Assembly (NCBI GenBank): GCA_942486035.1
Contig: CALNXK010000022.1
Location: 3,242,501 to 3,306,500 of the forward strand
Direction of reading: 5' to 3'
Origin: Porites lobata
Lineage: Eukaryota > Cnidaria > Anthozoa > Scleractinia > Poritidae
DNA length: 64,000 nt
The notes under the pieces were generated by a model. It was not told where the DNA came from and searched no databases. It was given only the letters and a program-made list of their open reading frames with translations. This document shows, piece by piece, positions 35,432 to 47,700 of the stretch (positions within the stretch are counted from its first letter, which is position 1; each line of letters begins with the position of its first letter). The translations under genes were made by a program, and so were the position numbers.

Positions 35432-35608
35432 AATAGGCCACTTCCGAGTTCCCCCGGGCCTCTGTTTCAAAACGAGGGTAGGTGCTCAGCCTTTGATATA
35501 GAAATCATTTTTCATTCTCATGCAAATAAAACTCATTTTCACAAGAAAGTTTGTGCACTTGGCCTCATTTTGAAAGTGAGGGTCTTTGGAACTCGGAAGC
35601 GGCCTATT
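35432..35608. mobile_element. AATAGGCCACTTCCGAGTTCC MITE, 177 bp
   Basis: AATAGGCCACTTCCGAGTTC starts it and GAACTCGGAAGCGGCCTATT ends it. It lies about 175 bp past the NAMPT stop codon, so it may form part of the NAMPT 3' UTR. Confidence 0.8.
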
Positions 35609-35782
35609 GTTGAACGTAATTCTCTGGAACAAGCCTCGCGCCGGTGTTCGGTCGTCAGTTGGTACTAGTCTCCTTTGGGTCCTAATTAACCCATACCCCT
35701 CCTTGTGTGATGCAACATTGCCTTTCAGTTCGATTGTGCATGATAATTAGAACTATATTGTCAAATCATTCATCATCAGGGT

Positions 35783-38700
35783 CTATTCGCTCGAGCAGGT
35801 TGTTTTCGCTTCTTTCACCAGTGGAATCTCGGCGTTCTCTCTGACTTGTGCAAAGGTGTATTCCTTGACAAGCACGCCATCTTCAAACACAGTCTCAAGA
35901 AGATCCTGTTGACAGAAAAAATGGCGATTAGCCTGTGTCGTAACTCTACAAAATGCACAAAGTTTCCTAAGTACCTTCCCTTTCTCGGTATAAACAACAA
36001 TTAATTGTGGTAGAGATGATTGTCCCAGCCACGTTCATACTTACCTTCAGTCTGCCCAGTCGGCTGGTAGAGCTCTAGTCAGCCGAGCTAGAGGTACCAG
36101 GCGCTTGGCTTGAAACCCGGCGAGGGTTAAACGTATCCTTCAGGGTAAGGTCAACTTTGTACCCAGGGCTCTATCCAACTCGTCCTCTGGGAACGAGTTG
36201 AGCAGGGGTGCGGGGCCGGATGAAAGGAAGTGCTAGGGGGCCCCACAGTAACTAGCGCTAGTTGCAGTGGTGATACTGCTAAAATCCATTTAAGCTTATG
36301 AATAAAATGCCGGTTTGTTCAAAAGGAGGAGAAGGTAAATCTTTAGTTAGAGCGATTTTCGTATGACCTTGAAAAATGGTTTCGGTAAGTGTTCGTCATT
36401 TGTTTTATCAGCCAATGTTTTCCAGCCAAAGAAAACCCTAATATGGAGAAGGCATTGTTCTATTGGCCGATCGTGTTGCAGTATGACGTCAAAGCGAAGT
36501 ATCGATTGATTTCTAGAAAGTTGTCGGGCATAAAGTTTTTTCAACCGAGCGTTCGCTTAACCAACCAAAAGCCACATGCGTTTCTATCCGTTCGAAAAAC
36601 CAATCACATCGCCCTATTTTCGTTCGTTAGTTGTTTCTGTTTTGTTTGCGCGTTTTCATTTCAAGGTCATACGAAAATCGCTCTATCAGCTGTCTACTAG
36701 AGAGCGTTAAAGTCGGTAGATAACGCCACCCACCATATAAAGGCAAAACTAACCTTCTCCGCGTTGCCTCGTCCCTCTTCAATTGTTATGTACTTGCCCT
36801 TTTCATCCTTCTCAAGGGACAACAATCCCTTCTTGGAATGCTTTGATGAGTCAGTGATGGGCTGTTTGTAAACGTTTACCTGTAGACAGAAGTATGGCCA
36901 TGTTGAGATTGACAATGACAAACACTTGGGTCTATCCCAGAGCACACCACAACATATTTACAAACGCAACCACGAACAGAAACACAACTTACTGGTTTGT
37001 CATTTATAACAGCAAAGCAACACTTGTAAGCACACTTCTGCGTGTCGCGATCCATTTTTTGAAGCAGCGCCCCTGAAAGACGAGAACGATTTCGCATCAG
37101 TTTATTACTTTATGGTAGCGGAGAGGACGTCTAATTTTAACCGACCTTGACGATGAAGGACAGGGTACACTGTATCAAAATGGCGTGAAAATATTACTAC
37201 CGACCTATAACAGAGAGCAGGCGCACTGTGCTCTGACAGAGCCCAGTGGCCCCTGGCATCTTACTTTTGCTCATCTTGGGCGACTAGGCTATCTTGGTTC
37301 TCTTTTTTTCTAACACAAATCATATACTAGGAAACCTGGATTACTCAGGGTAAGAGCAGGTCATGCCCCCCCTTTTTTTTTGTTAGAGCACAGCCTTGTA
37401 GAGCAAAGCGAGTGTCCATAATAACCCCTTTGCGCAAGGAAACCTCTGCCATAAAACGTCGAAGGCTTGAACCTTTGGTGAAGGTTTTTAAAACCTACAC
37501 ACGTGGAAGTTACTTCAAAAAATAAGCGGCAGTTATTTTCTCCTTGGGCGTCGTATAACTTGCGTGCAAGACACTTTTCATGGGCGGATTCCCGCGACAC
37601 CAAACCATCCCGCAGAACGAGAGAAAAAAGCTCTGGTGCCCAGGGAACGTGTCTTAAGTAAGCAGCAGAAAACTGTGCAAAATTTGGCTCAACGTGAAGA
37701 AGAAAAATCATCAGCATTTGCAAAATGCGAACACAATTCACGCACACCTCCACTTCCAAATGCGATATTGTCAGCACTCCACTTATGCCTCTTCATGTTT
37801 TCTAAAATCTCTGATAGAGTCTCATAACTTATACCGTCTCCCTACAAATGAAACGAAAAACAAACAAAATTGCATGTCTGTGTTAGCCTGTACACAAACG
37901 TTATTTTCATTTTCTTTTCGAAAATCGACGAGAACGCGAGCGAAGCGAGTGGGCGAGAGCGAGCGCGGAGCATAACATATATTTCCCCACCCCACCGTCT
38001 TGCGCTAACGGTTAATAAATCCCACGCAGTTTTTACTTTCGTACGCGCGCTCGACGATCTCTAAAGAGGAAATAGAGGGTTGTGACATGCTATGTCTTTG
38101 ATTACGCCTCCAAACATCACTATATCCATAGCACATAGCACTGTTAATGTACCTGAAAAATACTTTTTCGACTCGCACGCAAGAGTAGCCTCCCCCGCAG
38201 GCGTTTTTAGGGGAGATCGTATTTCTCCCCTCCCCACAAATAAAAAACGCCTGCGGGGGAGGCTAACGCAACAGGGCCGGCTCAGTGCTTTCCCCAAAGA
38301 ATTTAGGCCGGTGGAAGTTGGATGATTCACTATTCAGCATGTCGCATGGGGTGATTTGGCCCAAATGATCAGGATGATGTTGGATGAAAACTCTCAACAT
38401 GCTGAACCCGATCTATTGTCATCCGTCTACATCCAACACCGTCCAACAAGGCATTCAAACGGATCTAACATGTTACTTGACCCAACAATGGTGGATTAGA
38501 CTAGAACCGACAACATGTTGGATCCGTTTTCTTTTGATTCGTTTAAATAGCCTGTGATTTCACACAAAAGCTGCTCTTTTACTAAGAATAAAATCAAAAT
38601 CAAAATAGCAAATTTAAGGATTTTTTCTTACTTGAATTATTCTGAGGTAAGGAGGCAGTAGATGGAATCCTTTAGAGTTTTTCTCGCTACCAAACTTCCG

Positions 38701-41700
38701 ACCTGAAAGATTTATGAACCCCGCATTTTAGCTTTGAGGTTAAGAGGTTATTGCGTTTCACACTCTGTGTATACCTAAAGGAAATTGATTATTTATAATT
38801 CTGATAATTTCCATTCTAATAGTCTTTTTCTAAGCCAGTGAGCAAAATTAGCGAGCGTGGGTGAAAACCAGTGGCGGATCCAACCTTCAGATAAGGAGGA
38901 GGGGGGCGGTCATCCAGAAAGGCCCCCTTCAGTTTTTTTTTTTTTGCTAGAACGGACGGGCCTCAGTTTGGTCGAAAAATAAGGGGGCTCACCCCCATCC
39001 CCCCCCCCTCGGGCCTCTTCCCTGAATCCGCTACTGCAAATGACTACCGACGAGGCAGGTGACACGCCAAGGAAGCAAGAAAATGAGGGTGGAAGGAAGA
39101 GTGTAATTTAGACCCACTTTAGGTGTCATGGGAGGGGGAAAATTCTAAAATACGCTTAAAATCTCTTTCCCTTCCTCTCCCTCCAGAAATGCCTGATACT
39201 CAGGCTATGATAATAAGGGAACCTCTGTTTCTCTTTCTCGTGTGTGGGTGGTTGGAAATTTTGACGCGCGCTCGCGTCTTTTTCGCTCATTACTCTGTTA
39301 CCCCAGGCAGGATAAGGGGACTATCCGAAGCGAGTACATTCCCAAAATCAATGATGAAGTGTTTAATCTAGACCACTGAAGTTCGCATTCGGTAGACAAA
39401 CGGAGGGCCATAAAATTTTGTGGATCTTGCTATTCTTGTAACAGTATTCAAACCTAGCATAACATAAATTTTCATTGGAATATTAACCAGCACCTTTCAA
39501 CGTGCATCAATAAAAAACTGTAATTAAAATACAGCCTTTAAAGCAACTAAAATCTAGATAAATATTTTCTGGCTTTCTGACCTGGTGAAAAGAGAAAAAT
39601 AATAACTACGACTGAAATTTAAGAAAGTTAAAAGTTTTAAATTAACTTCTTCAATAAATGAATTCCACCCAAACGGCATTCGGTAGGTATGCTCACTTAC
39701 CCAAAATATTCAAAACTTTTACCACAACGTCCGGAGGGTTACCAGAATCAGGCCGAATGACAAGTACACCTGCAAATGTACAAAAAAAAAATAAGAGTTG
39801 GTTTCTCAGAAGACGTTCATACATAAACAACTGTTCAAATATGTCTGAATAATAAACCAAGGGATGGAATGGACAGTATGCCAACTAAAGAGCAAGTTAC
39901 TAAGTCAAATTTTGAACTAGTTGACGGGCGTTTATTACATTGTAATCAGTCTCTTTTTTTCTTCAAAGTAGTGGAGTTGCATACATAACACATGAGCGCT
40001 AAAGTTGCAAGATGTGACAGAGGTGAGGGTGTCAGCTGGAGCACCCTCTGTCACACGCCCGTCCTTTTTTTTCTGTCAGTCATTTCACTTAATGAACTAA
40101 GATATAAGAGGAACTGCTCGAAGTAAGGGCTTTTACTTAAGTGAGAGAGCTTGATTAGAAATTTATAAATTATCCAATTAGTATAATTTTTTCACGTTCA
40201 ATATTTTAAAATTCAAACATGACTCTGGCTTGGTTTTCTTTGCGCTCAAATCTCTTCAGGGAATTGCGAGACAATGGAGTCCTAAAAAATTTGCAATTTT
40301 GTTCCTAAATCAAATGTGGGCTACTGTTTTCTAGACTAAGCTTGGGTAACCTGCAATCAAGCCCTCCATTTTTTAAAATTCTTGCAACTCCCTCAAATGG
40401 AGAGCTTGCTTGCAGGCTTAAGCTAAAGCAGGTTAGGTGCTCTAGTTGCACATTAACTATGTTGTCTCATATAATCAAATTGTACATGTGATTAGAGTTT
40501 CCTACCTTTGTTGTTTTTTCCACGGTCAATTACTAGTTGTTTCAAATCTTCTCCCCAGTATTTCTCACAGGCATCCCTATAATACATTAGGTACAAAAAT
40601 TATTTCCAACAATAGATTTCCAAATTTAAGGTCATACAAATTTGCCTTAAACTGAATTTTAATTAAATGTTTTGGTCTAAATAAGAACATTGTCAAAGGC
40701 ATTCCAAAAGACACACAACTCTGAAAATAACTCCATGTGAAGGTACCACTTGCTTGCAACAATAAATGAATGCCAAATAAAGTGGAAATCATTGGGAAAA
40801 TGTTAAACAGTATGTTTTCTTACCCCCCTCCCCCCCCCCCAAAAAAAGCAAATTTGGTTAGTTTGGCACACACTGGAAATTTTGCCAAATATCTAAGTGG
40901 TGTTTTGCATGGAGCCCTTCAATATTATTATCAGTTACCTAGCTTTTGCTAGGTACAGAATAGCTTTATAAAAATCAAACTTCACTCACCAGATGTTATA
41001 GCTATCACTGACACAAGCAACCAGGCCTGTGGGAAACTAAAGGGCAAGTACAACAAAAAGATCATTTCACTGAGGGATAGGAGATGTTTCTAAAAATTCA
41101 CCACCAACCATTTGACAAAAAGTATTCAGTGGCCTTGAAAATATAAAATTCTCTATTCATTTGGTAAAATTTTTGAGGAGCACTTTTCAGTGCATATTTT
41201 AACTTAGTTTTTACTACAAGCTGACATCTACTGGTCATGGGGTGGGTTAGGAAGTAAAGTTCCCCTGTATGGCAATGGCACCAGTTTTTCCTAACTTACA
41301 GCCAGTGGCAAAAGAAAGGTCAGATCATACCCAGCATGTGAAGCTGCACTTGACTGCCACTCCAATCCATGTTTTATCCCACCTCCAACCACCCAAGACC
41401 AATGACAGCACAAATCAGAGAGTCCACTACCCTAAACCCTACATTGCCAATGCTTTTCAAACATTGTCACTGGTTCTTTGACCTCCTGTGTAAGAATGAA
41501 CAATGAAGGAGACAAGGCCAATGGTATAATGTCACCACCCAATGACTTGATCATCTGAGGGGTTTTAATCACAGCTAGCATGATCTCATCAGTGCAATTC
41601 AGCATCATAATATCAACCCAGTAACCCAATCTCATGTACAAACTAAAACTTTACCAAGAGATCAGCAGATTTATATGGTGAAAGTAGGGTAGTAGTTAGG

Positions 41701-44700
41701 TAGCAGTAACATGGGGATGTAACTCCCTTAACAACCAATAACCAGATTTCGGAGATCAAGATGGAGGTATATGACATCAAACTGGTTTACCGTAAGGGTG
41801 GATTACCACTCCTGCGCAATTTTTAAGTGCTTACACATGTAACATTTTTGCACCTAAATAAAATAGAGATGATGTATAAAAGGCTAATCGTAAACATAGA
41901 AGTTCACTGAGGTTCACCTTTAACATTTACACACGACCTTCCTTACATTGCCTCGATTTTATTTACGCATGTAAAAAAATTATGCAACCATGGAAATCCA
42001 CTTTTAGAACAAATTTATTACATGAATATCTTCAAGAATAGTAATTTTTTATTATCATTATTATTTATTAAACACACCTGTTCCAACATATTCTGAAATG
42101 CTTCTTTTTCTCCTTCTTTTCCCCAGGTCGTAATAGTACTGTATTCAGTAAAGAAACATATGTAATTCATTATAAAAATTAATAACCAATTAGATATTAT
42201 ATTAATATATTAAAAACTCAAATCTTTACTCTTTAAAAAGTGCACCTGTGCTCAGCGGCTGGGATTGAGAAACCAGCAATTTCACATCCATAATAATTCC
42301 TGAAAAAGAATTGATAATGTTTATGACCCTCGTCAATTAGACTAGAACAGAAAGAGTTTGTAAACCTCTTTTTTGCAAAAGCACTTAAACTACAATCCTG
42401 CTGGACAAAAGTCTTGGGATATTTCTGGGTCATTTTCCAATTCACACAGGTCCAACCCCTCCCCTCACCCCACAAACAATGTTGAACGTGTGTATCCGGA
42501 ATTTTTTGCGAGTTTCAACTTTGTATAGGGTGGGGGGAAGGAGAACTGCAAGAAAATTTCACAAAGGATGCACTGTTTTATGAGGGCACCAAGAAATGAC
42601 AGAAAAACATGAATACTGCAGTACTGTCCCAAGGACTTTTGTCCATGATTGTAGTGTTAGGATTGCATGGCACATAATCACCTATAGTAAATTTAAGTGG
42701 TCAATATTATAGTACAGTTCTACTATGTTACATGTATGTATTCACAAATAGTTAGCCTTCTGTCAATAATTTGTGCACACTTGAGCACCAGAAATAAATT
42801 AAAACCAAGTACAAGAGAAATTAAACGACTGTTGAACTGGAGTAAGTTTCTACGAGGTTCAGCGGTTGGCCTAGTTCACCGGGGGTCACTGTATACTCAT
42901 CACTAGCAGAACAATCAAAACTACGTAATGCCTAGGAAAAAAACCGCACCTGGCTAAAACCATGCCTGCCACAGTGTCAGTCCCACAGAAATTGACAAGA
43001 TGAGCTGCCCCACCCAGAGATGCTGACTGAAAAAAAAGAGACAGAGTCAGAGACAGAGAGTTTAGGTGACTGGCATGGACAAAGGACACAAAACTTCACT
43101 TTATTAAAATTACTATTTATCATCAAATTGGAACTGCATAGTGCCGCACAAGATCCCTGACCGCAAATGATCCCTTAAAAGGTACAGGAATGGAATGGAT
43201 TTTAGGCATAGATCGATGGTGAATGGTGTTGGGCACTTGACCAATGCATAAAACAAAGAAATGGATATTAAAACGATAAATGACTGTTCTGCTTCTGATT
43301 AGGCTATTGGTTTTCTTTCTTTTTAGCATTGATGTTTTTTTGCTGTGAACATTTAAGACAGGGAGGACATCGCTAAGCAGGAAACTCATTTTCTATTTTT
43401 AACACAGAGGAATACGGAAATATGACCCCATATGAATTTATCTCTCTCGACAGGTTCCCGCAGTTGCGAAATACTAGCAACTACAGCTCATGAAAATGTC
43501 ACGACTAGCTGTAAGGAAGATGTCAGCACTACACATGCTAGTCTAGCATGTGTATGTTGTGGTTCAAATTTCATCTTTGGTTTGAATTTTTCAAACCGGC
43601 TTAAATTTTTCAAACTGGTAAGTAATTTTTTGTGCCTACATCAGAATTCCCCAAAGGGGGAGCACACTAGAGCAAATTTTTATTTGGGGTCAGTTTCAGA
43701 TACTTTCACCATATCAAAAATAATCTGGTAGCTTGGGGAATTGGAACTGTCTGAGAAATGTCATCTATGTCAACTACAGCATGTTGGAGTTTTGTTCAGT
43801 TTAGCCTAAATGTTTGCAGTCGGGGATAATTTCCATTTGGGGATCATTTGCGGGTAAAGGATCATTAATTTTGTGGTCGGGGATCTGAAATGCGGTCGCA
43901 AGTCTCTCTGCGGAGAAAGAAGGAGGAGGAGGTATGGCTACAGGTACATCTAGTAGACTATTATTTTAACTCAGAAATAAAGGAAAATAATTTATTTATT
44001 GCCTTTTATCGATGTCACATTTTCTTGAAAAAGTGGAAAAAGGGTAGGGTGAGAGAGTGACACTTAGAATTGCCTTCTGAACTCAACTGCCAAGCTGCCT
44101 TGTTTTATATCCCAGCTATCTACATGAAAACGTTTTACGTGAGAACCATGCATACCATAATTATTAGATATTAAGTAATCGTGCACTTTAAATAACAGAA
44201 CTGAAAATGCTATGTTTTTTTTTTCTAAAATGAGAATCACAATGTAATATATTAGCAACAATATTCTAACCTCAACTGATGTGCTCCCGCGGAAACCAAA
44301 GTCGTGAAGTTTAAATGGAAGTCCATCTAAATTTTCAGCTGTTTCAACAAGGTACTGAAGATTTAAGTGAATGACTGTGTGTTACATCACTGAAAGCAAA
44401 TTATTGTAGCCAGATGGTTTGAACCCAAGGGCAGGGCTGTCATTAAGGGCCGGGGGCCGGGAATTTTCCCTGGCTATTTAAAGAACTTGACCCCTACCTA
44501 GTTTTGTAAGAAAATAGAAGAAAAATAGAACCTAACAAAATCCCTAGTTATTGGATTCCTCATCTACTTATTCCAGCAACTTGAAAGTTTAATGACAGCC
44601 CTGCAAGGGTCAATATAACAAGGTTAAAATAAAAATCAATATTATGATAATTTATACGTAAGAGAAGTACAGTGCGGAACCTCTGTTCAGGGGACACCCT

Positions 44701-47700
44701 CAGGACCAAGGAAAGTGTCCCTTGAATGGAGGTTGGGCTGGGGTTTGTTACTAGTCAACTACCAAATAAAATATTTTTATTAGAGCCTAAAAAGTGGTCT
44801 CCTCTTGCAGGCTACAGAATCTGCTGCAGTCATTATTTGAAGCAGCTTGATAATGTATAAAAAATCTATGCAATGTTGTGTGTTGAATTCCAACAAGTGC
44901 AGTACATCCATTTAAGTGAGTAAATTCATATTCTGAAAGGTGTCACCATTGTGTCTAGTGAACACTTTTTGTGGCCAGTCACGTTTTGATTGCTTATTAG
45001 GTGTCCCTTGAATGGAGGTTAAACCCGGGTTTCAGGACCCAGAAAAAGTGTCCCTTTCCCCTGATTAGCAGTGTCCCTTCAGTGGAGGTAACAAATATAA
45101 AGATTATGTGAACATTTTTCAGGGACAAAATTTTGTGTCCCCTGAATGGAGGTGTCCTAAAGGGGAGGTTTCACTGTACTCAAAAACTGTTGGTGCAGAT
45201 GTTGTTGATCAATGTACACTACAAGCTAAATTTTGGAATTTGTCTTCTTTATTTTATTCAGGCCTGCTATGATTTAAGAAAGGGTTTTATGAAACGGTTT
45301 TAATGCCTTCTTTCCATTATACCTTGTTAGTTTTCACCCTGTACATCAAAAACTGTTTTGGTGCAGATGTTGTTGATATCAATGTACTTATCCTGCCTCA
45401 AAGCTAAATTTTGGAAGTTTTTGTGCAACTTCTTATTCAGGAAATGTAATAATGTTTGAAAACAGGGTATTTTAGCAATGTAAGCAATAAATTGTCAGTA
45501 TTGTTTTGAATGTTGTAAATTCTTTCCATTAGTGTTCAATATTGTAATTATTGGGTTAAGTAAAGCAAATAAAAAAATTAAAAAAAAAAAAAAAAAATAC
45601 TACCCAGCTGATGTATGAAAGGACTGTGGCAAAGAGATTTAATATTGAGAACACATATGGTATTATTTTTTTTGGCTGTTTAGAGTTAGACTGAATGAAT
45701 TAACCTGCTAAAGAGAAATTTATTGGAAGGATTTTAGCACACGTTTGTAGGAGCAAATGATAACTTTTATACCCTTTGGTACAAAAAGTACATGTGATCT
45801 TACTAGCACTTACCTCAGCTATAATTTGCTTTTGTGCTCTTGAATTTGTAGCCACTGTCATTGGGTACCAGCTCTGAACAAGTAACGTCTGTAAAATAAA
45901 GCAAGGAATGAATGTATTACATACTCCCTGTGAAGTTAATAATCTTTTTTTCATTTATTACTAGTTACTAGTTCATATTTTTTACGTGATTTATTAAGCC
46001 TCAAACTTGAATAACTGCATATGAAAGTAATCAATGCCTCCAAAATGTACTGCACTGTTACAATGCAAGTTACATATCAAGTGTCATGGTGCTATTTCAA
46101 GTGATGTAATTCAAGAAAGTGCAGCAGATATCTCACCTCAACCCAGTTTGTTAGCCAGGGACACTGTGGATCTGTGTTTTGAACCGTAAACAAGACTAGA
46201 AAACACAAGAAAATACAGTATTACAAAACAATAATTAATAATAATTATCAACAAGAAAAAACAATGGGTAGGGAGACTAAGCAAGTCAATTGAAGCATAG
46301 GTTTGAGCATATTATTCTTCATCTCACCATTTTTCACAGGAACCACTGACCCTTCTGGCACAGCCCTAATCCTGAGTGGCAATTTTCCACCATGGGCTTT
46401 CAAAATATACAGCCATCCTTGAACAAAACAGTTAAAGTGACTTGGGATTAATACCTCACAGTATGACTTTCTGCAGATTTTAAGTTGGACTTGAAAACTT
46501 TGTTGAGAACTAGTATAATAACTGTAACCATGTACTAGGCAACTAAATTATTATTATTAATTGGCAGGGTTCTGCAGAAAATTTAAAGAAGAAGGAGAAA
46601 AAAGTTATGTAGGCAGTAATACATTACGTGGAGTTGGGGTAGGTGTGGAAAGGGTTAGGGTTAGGGGGACTCCCCAGGGACAATTTTAAGACTTATTTTT
46701 TTTCTTAAGAGAGAACTTAGTGCATTTTGAGCTACCAGATGGGCAAGAATTTTATCCTTTCTTATTATCATGCTTGCTTTTATCAAACAAATATAGGTAC
46801 AGATTAATTTTCCAAGGTCCTTACAAAAAATTATTTCATACGAATCGCTGGGTTCTCATGTTGACTTTTTCTTCGTATGTTTATCTGACACCAACATAGC
46901 TTTGTTCGGGGCCACTTTCACCCCACACCCAGGAGTCTAAAATTGCTACCAGCTGGTTGCCAATGCGACTCAAAATTTAGTTTTGGCGACCAGAAATTCA
47001 AGGCTATAGTCGCCAGCAAGTGACTAACATTTGCTGCCTTGTCAATATGTTTTGAAGCAGCATTCAAGGAATTAATTTTGTTTTAGATGGAAAAACTTCA
47101 CATTTTAATCTACATAGAAAATAATTTAGATCAAAAACAAAGGTAAGGTTGAAAATCTAAAAAGCATCGACTGTGTGAGGATGAACAAAATCACCGACAT
47201 TTTGAAGTGACCTGGTAGGAGGAAGATGGCAGATAGCTTTGTGCGTAACGGCATGCTTGCCAAGGCTTTTGTTCAGTCTCCAAACTAAGAGAGCTATGTA
47301 AATAAAAGCAGAAAGTCCTCTTCAACTAAAATGCCTATAGCTACACGATCATTTTAATACCTATTTTTTACATGGCAGTCTGACTTTTGCATTTCTGAAG
47401 ATAATATCTTAAGCGAAAAAACGTTTTTAACTTTATTTTTTGTGTGTGTTTCAATTCTATCACCAGAGGTTTGGGGAAAAAAATTCTTAATACACAAACC
47501 AAATAACCCATACCCCCCCCCCTCAAAAGTCAAATTGGCCACTTACGAAGAAGCCATCAATATCCCCATCCCTTACAGTCAAGCCAGGTCAACCATACCC
47601 CTCCAAGCCCAAGATTACATTAATTAATATATTATTCAAAAGTTGAATACGTTTGTAGTTGTAGATTTCAGATTCATCTCTGCATTCCCTTCTATTTTTT

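Larger units (their letters stand above)
33093..35782. other. Intergenic region between the unknown gene and NAMPT
   Basis: About 2.7 kb with no coding exon seen on either strand. It holds the upstream region of the small gene, a fragment of the TCAGGGGCAC element (33833-33980), A/T runs and a 177-bp inverted-repeat element (35432-35608). The only clear minus-strand AATAAA is at 34601-34606, nearly 1.2 kb past the NAMPT stop, so the NAMPT polyadenylation site is unresolved. Confidence 0.6.

Noticed and set aside
36350..36683. 103-residue plus-strand ORF at 36389-36700 as a gene
   Set aside because: It falls almost entirely within a MITE with 25-base perfect inverted ends.
37361..37777. 138-residue minus-strand ORF
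   Set aside because: It covers an intron and part of NAMPT exon 15 in the wrong frame; the composition is not conserved and the real exon is 37748-37841.
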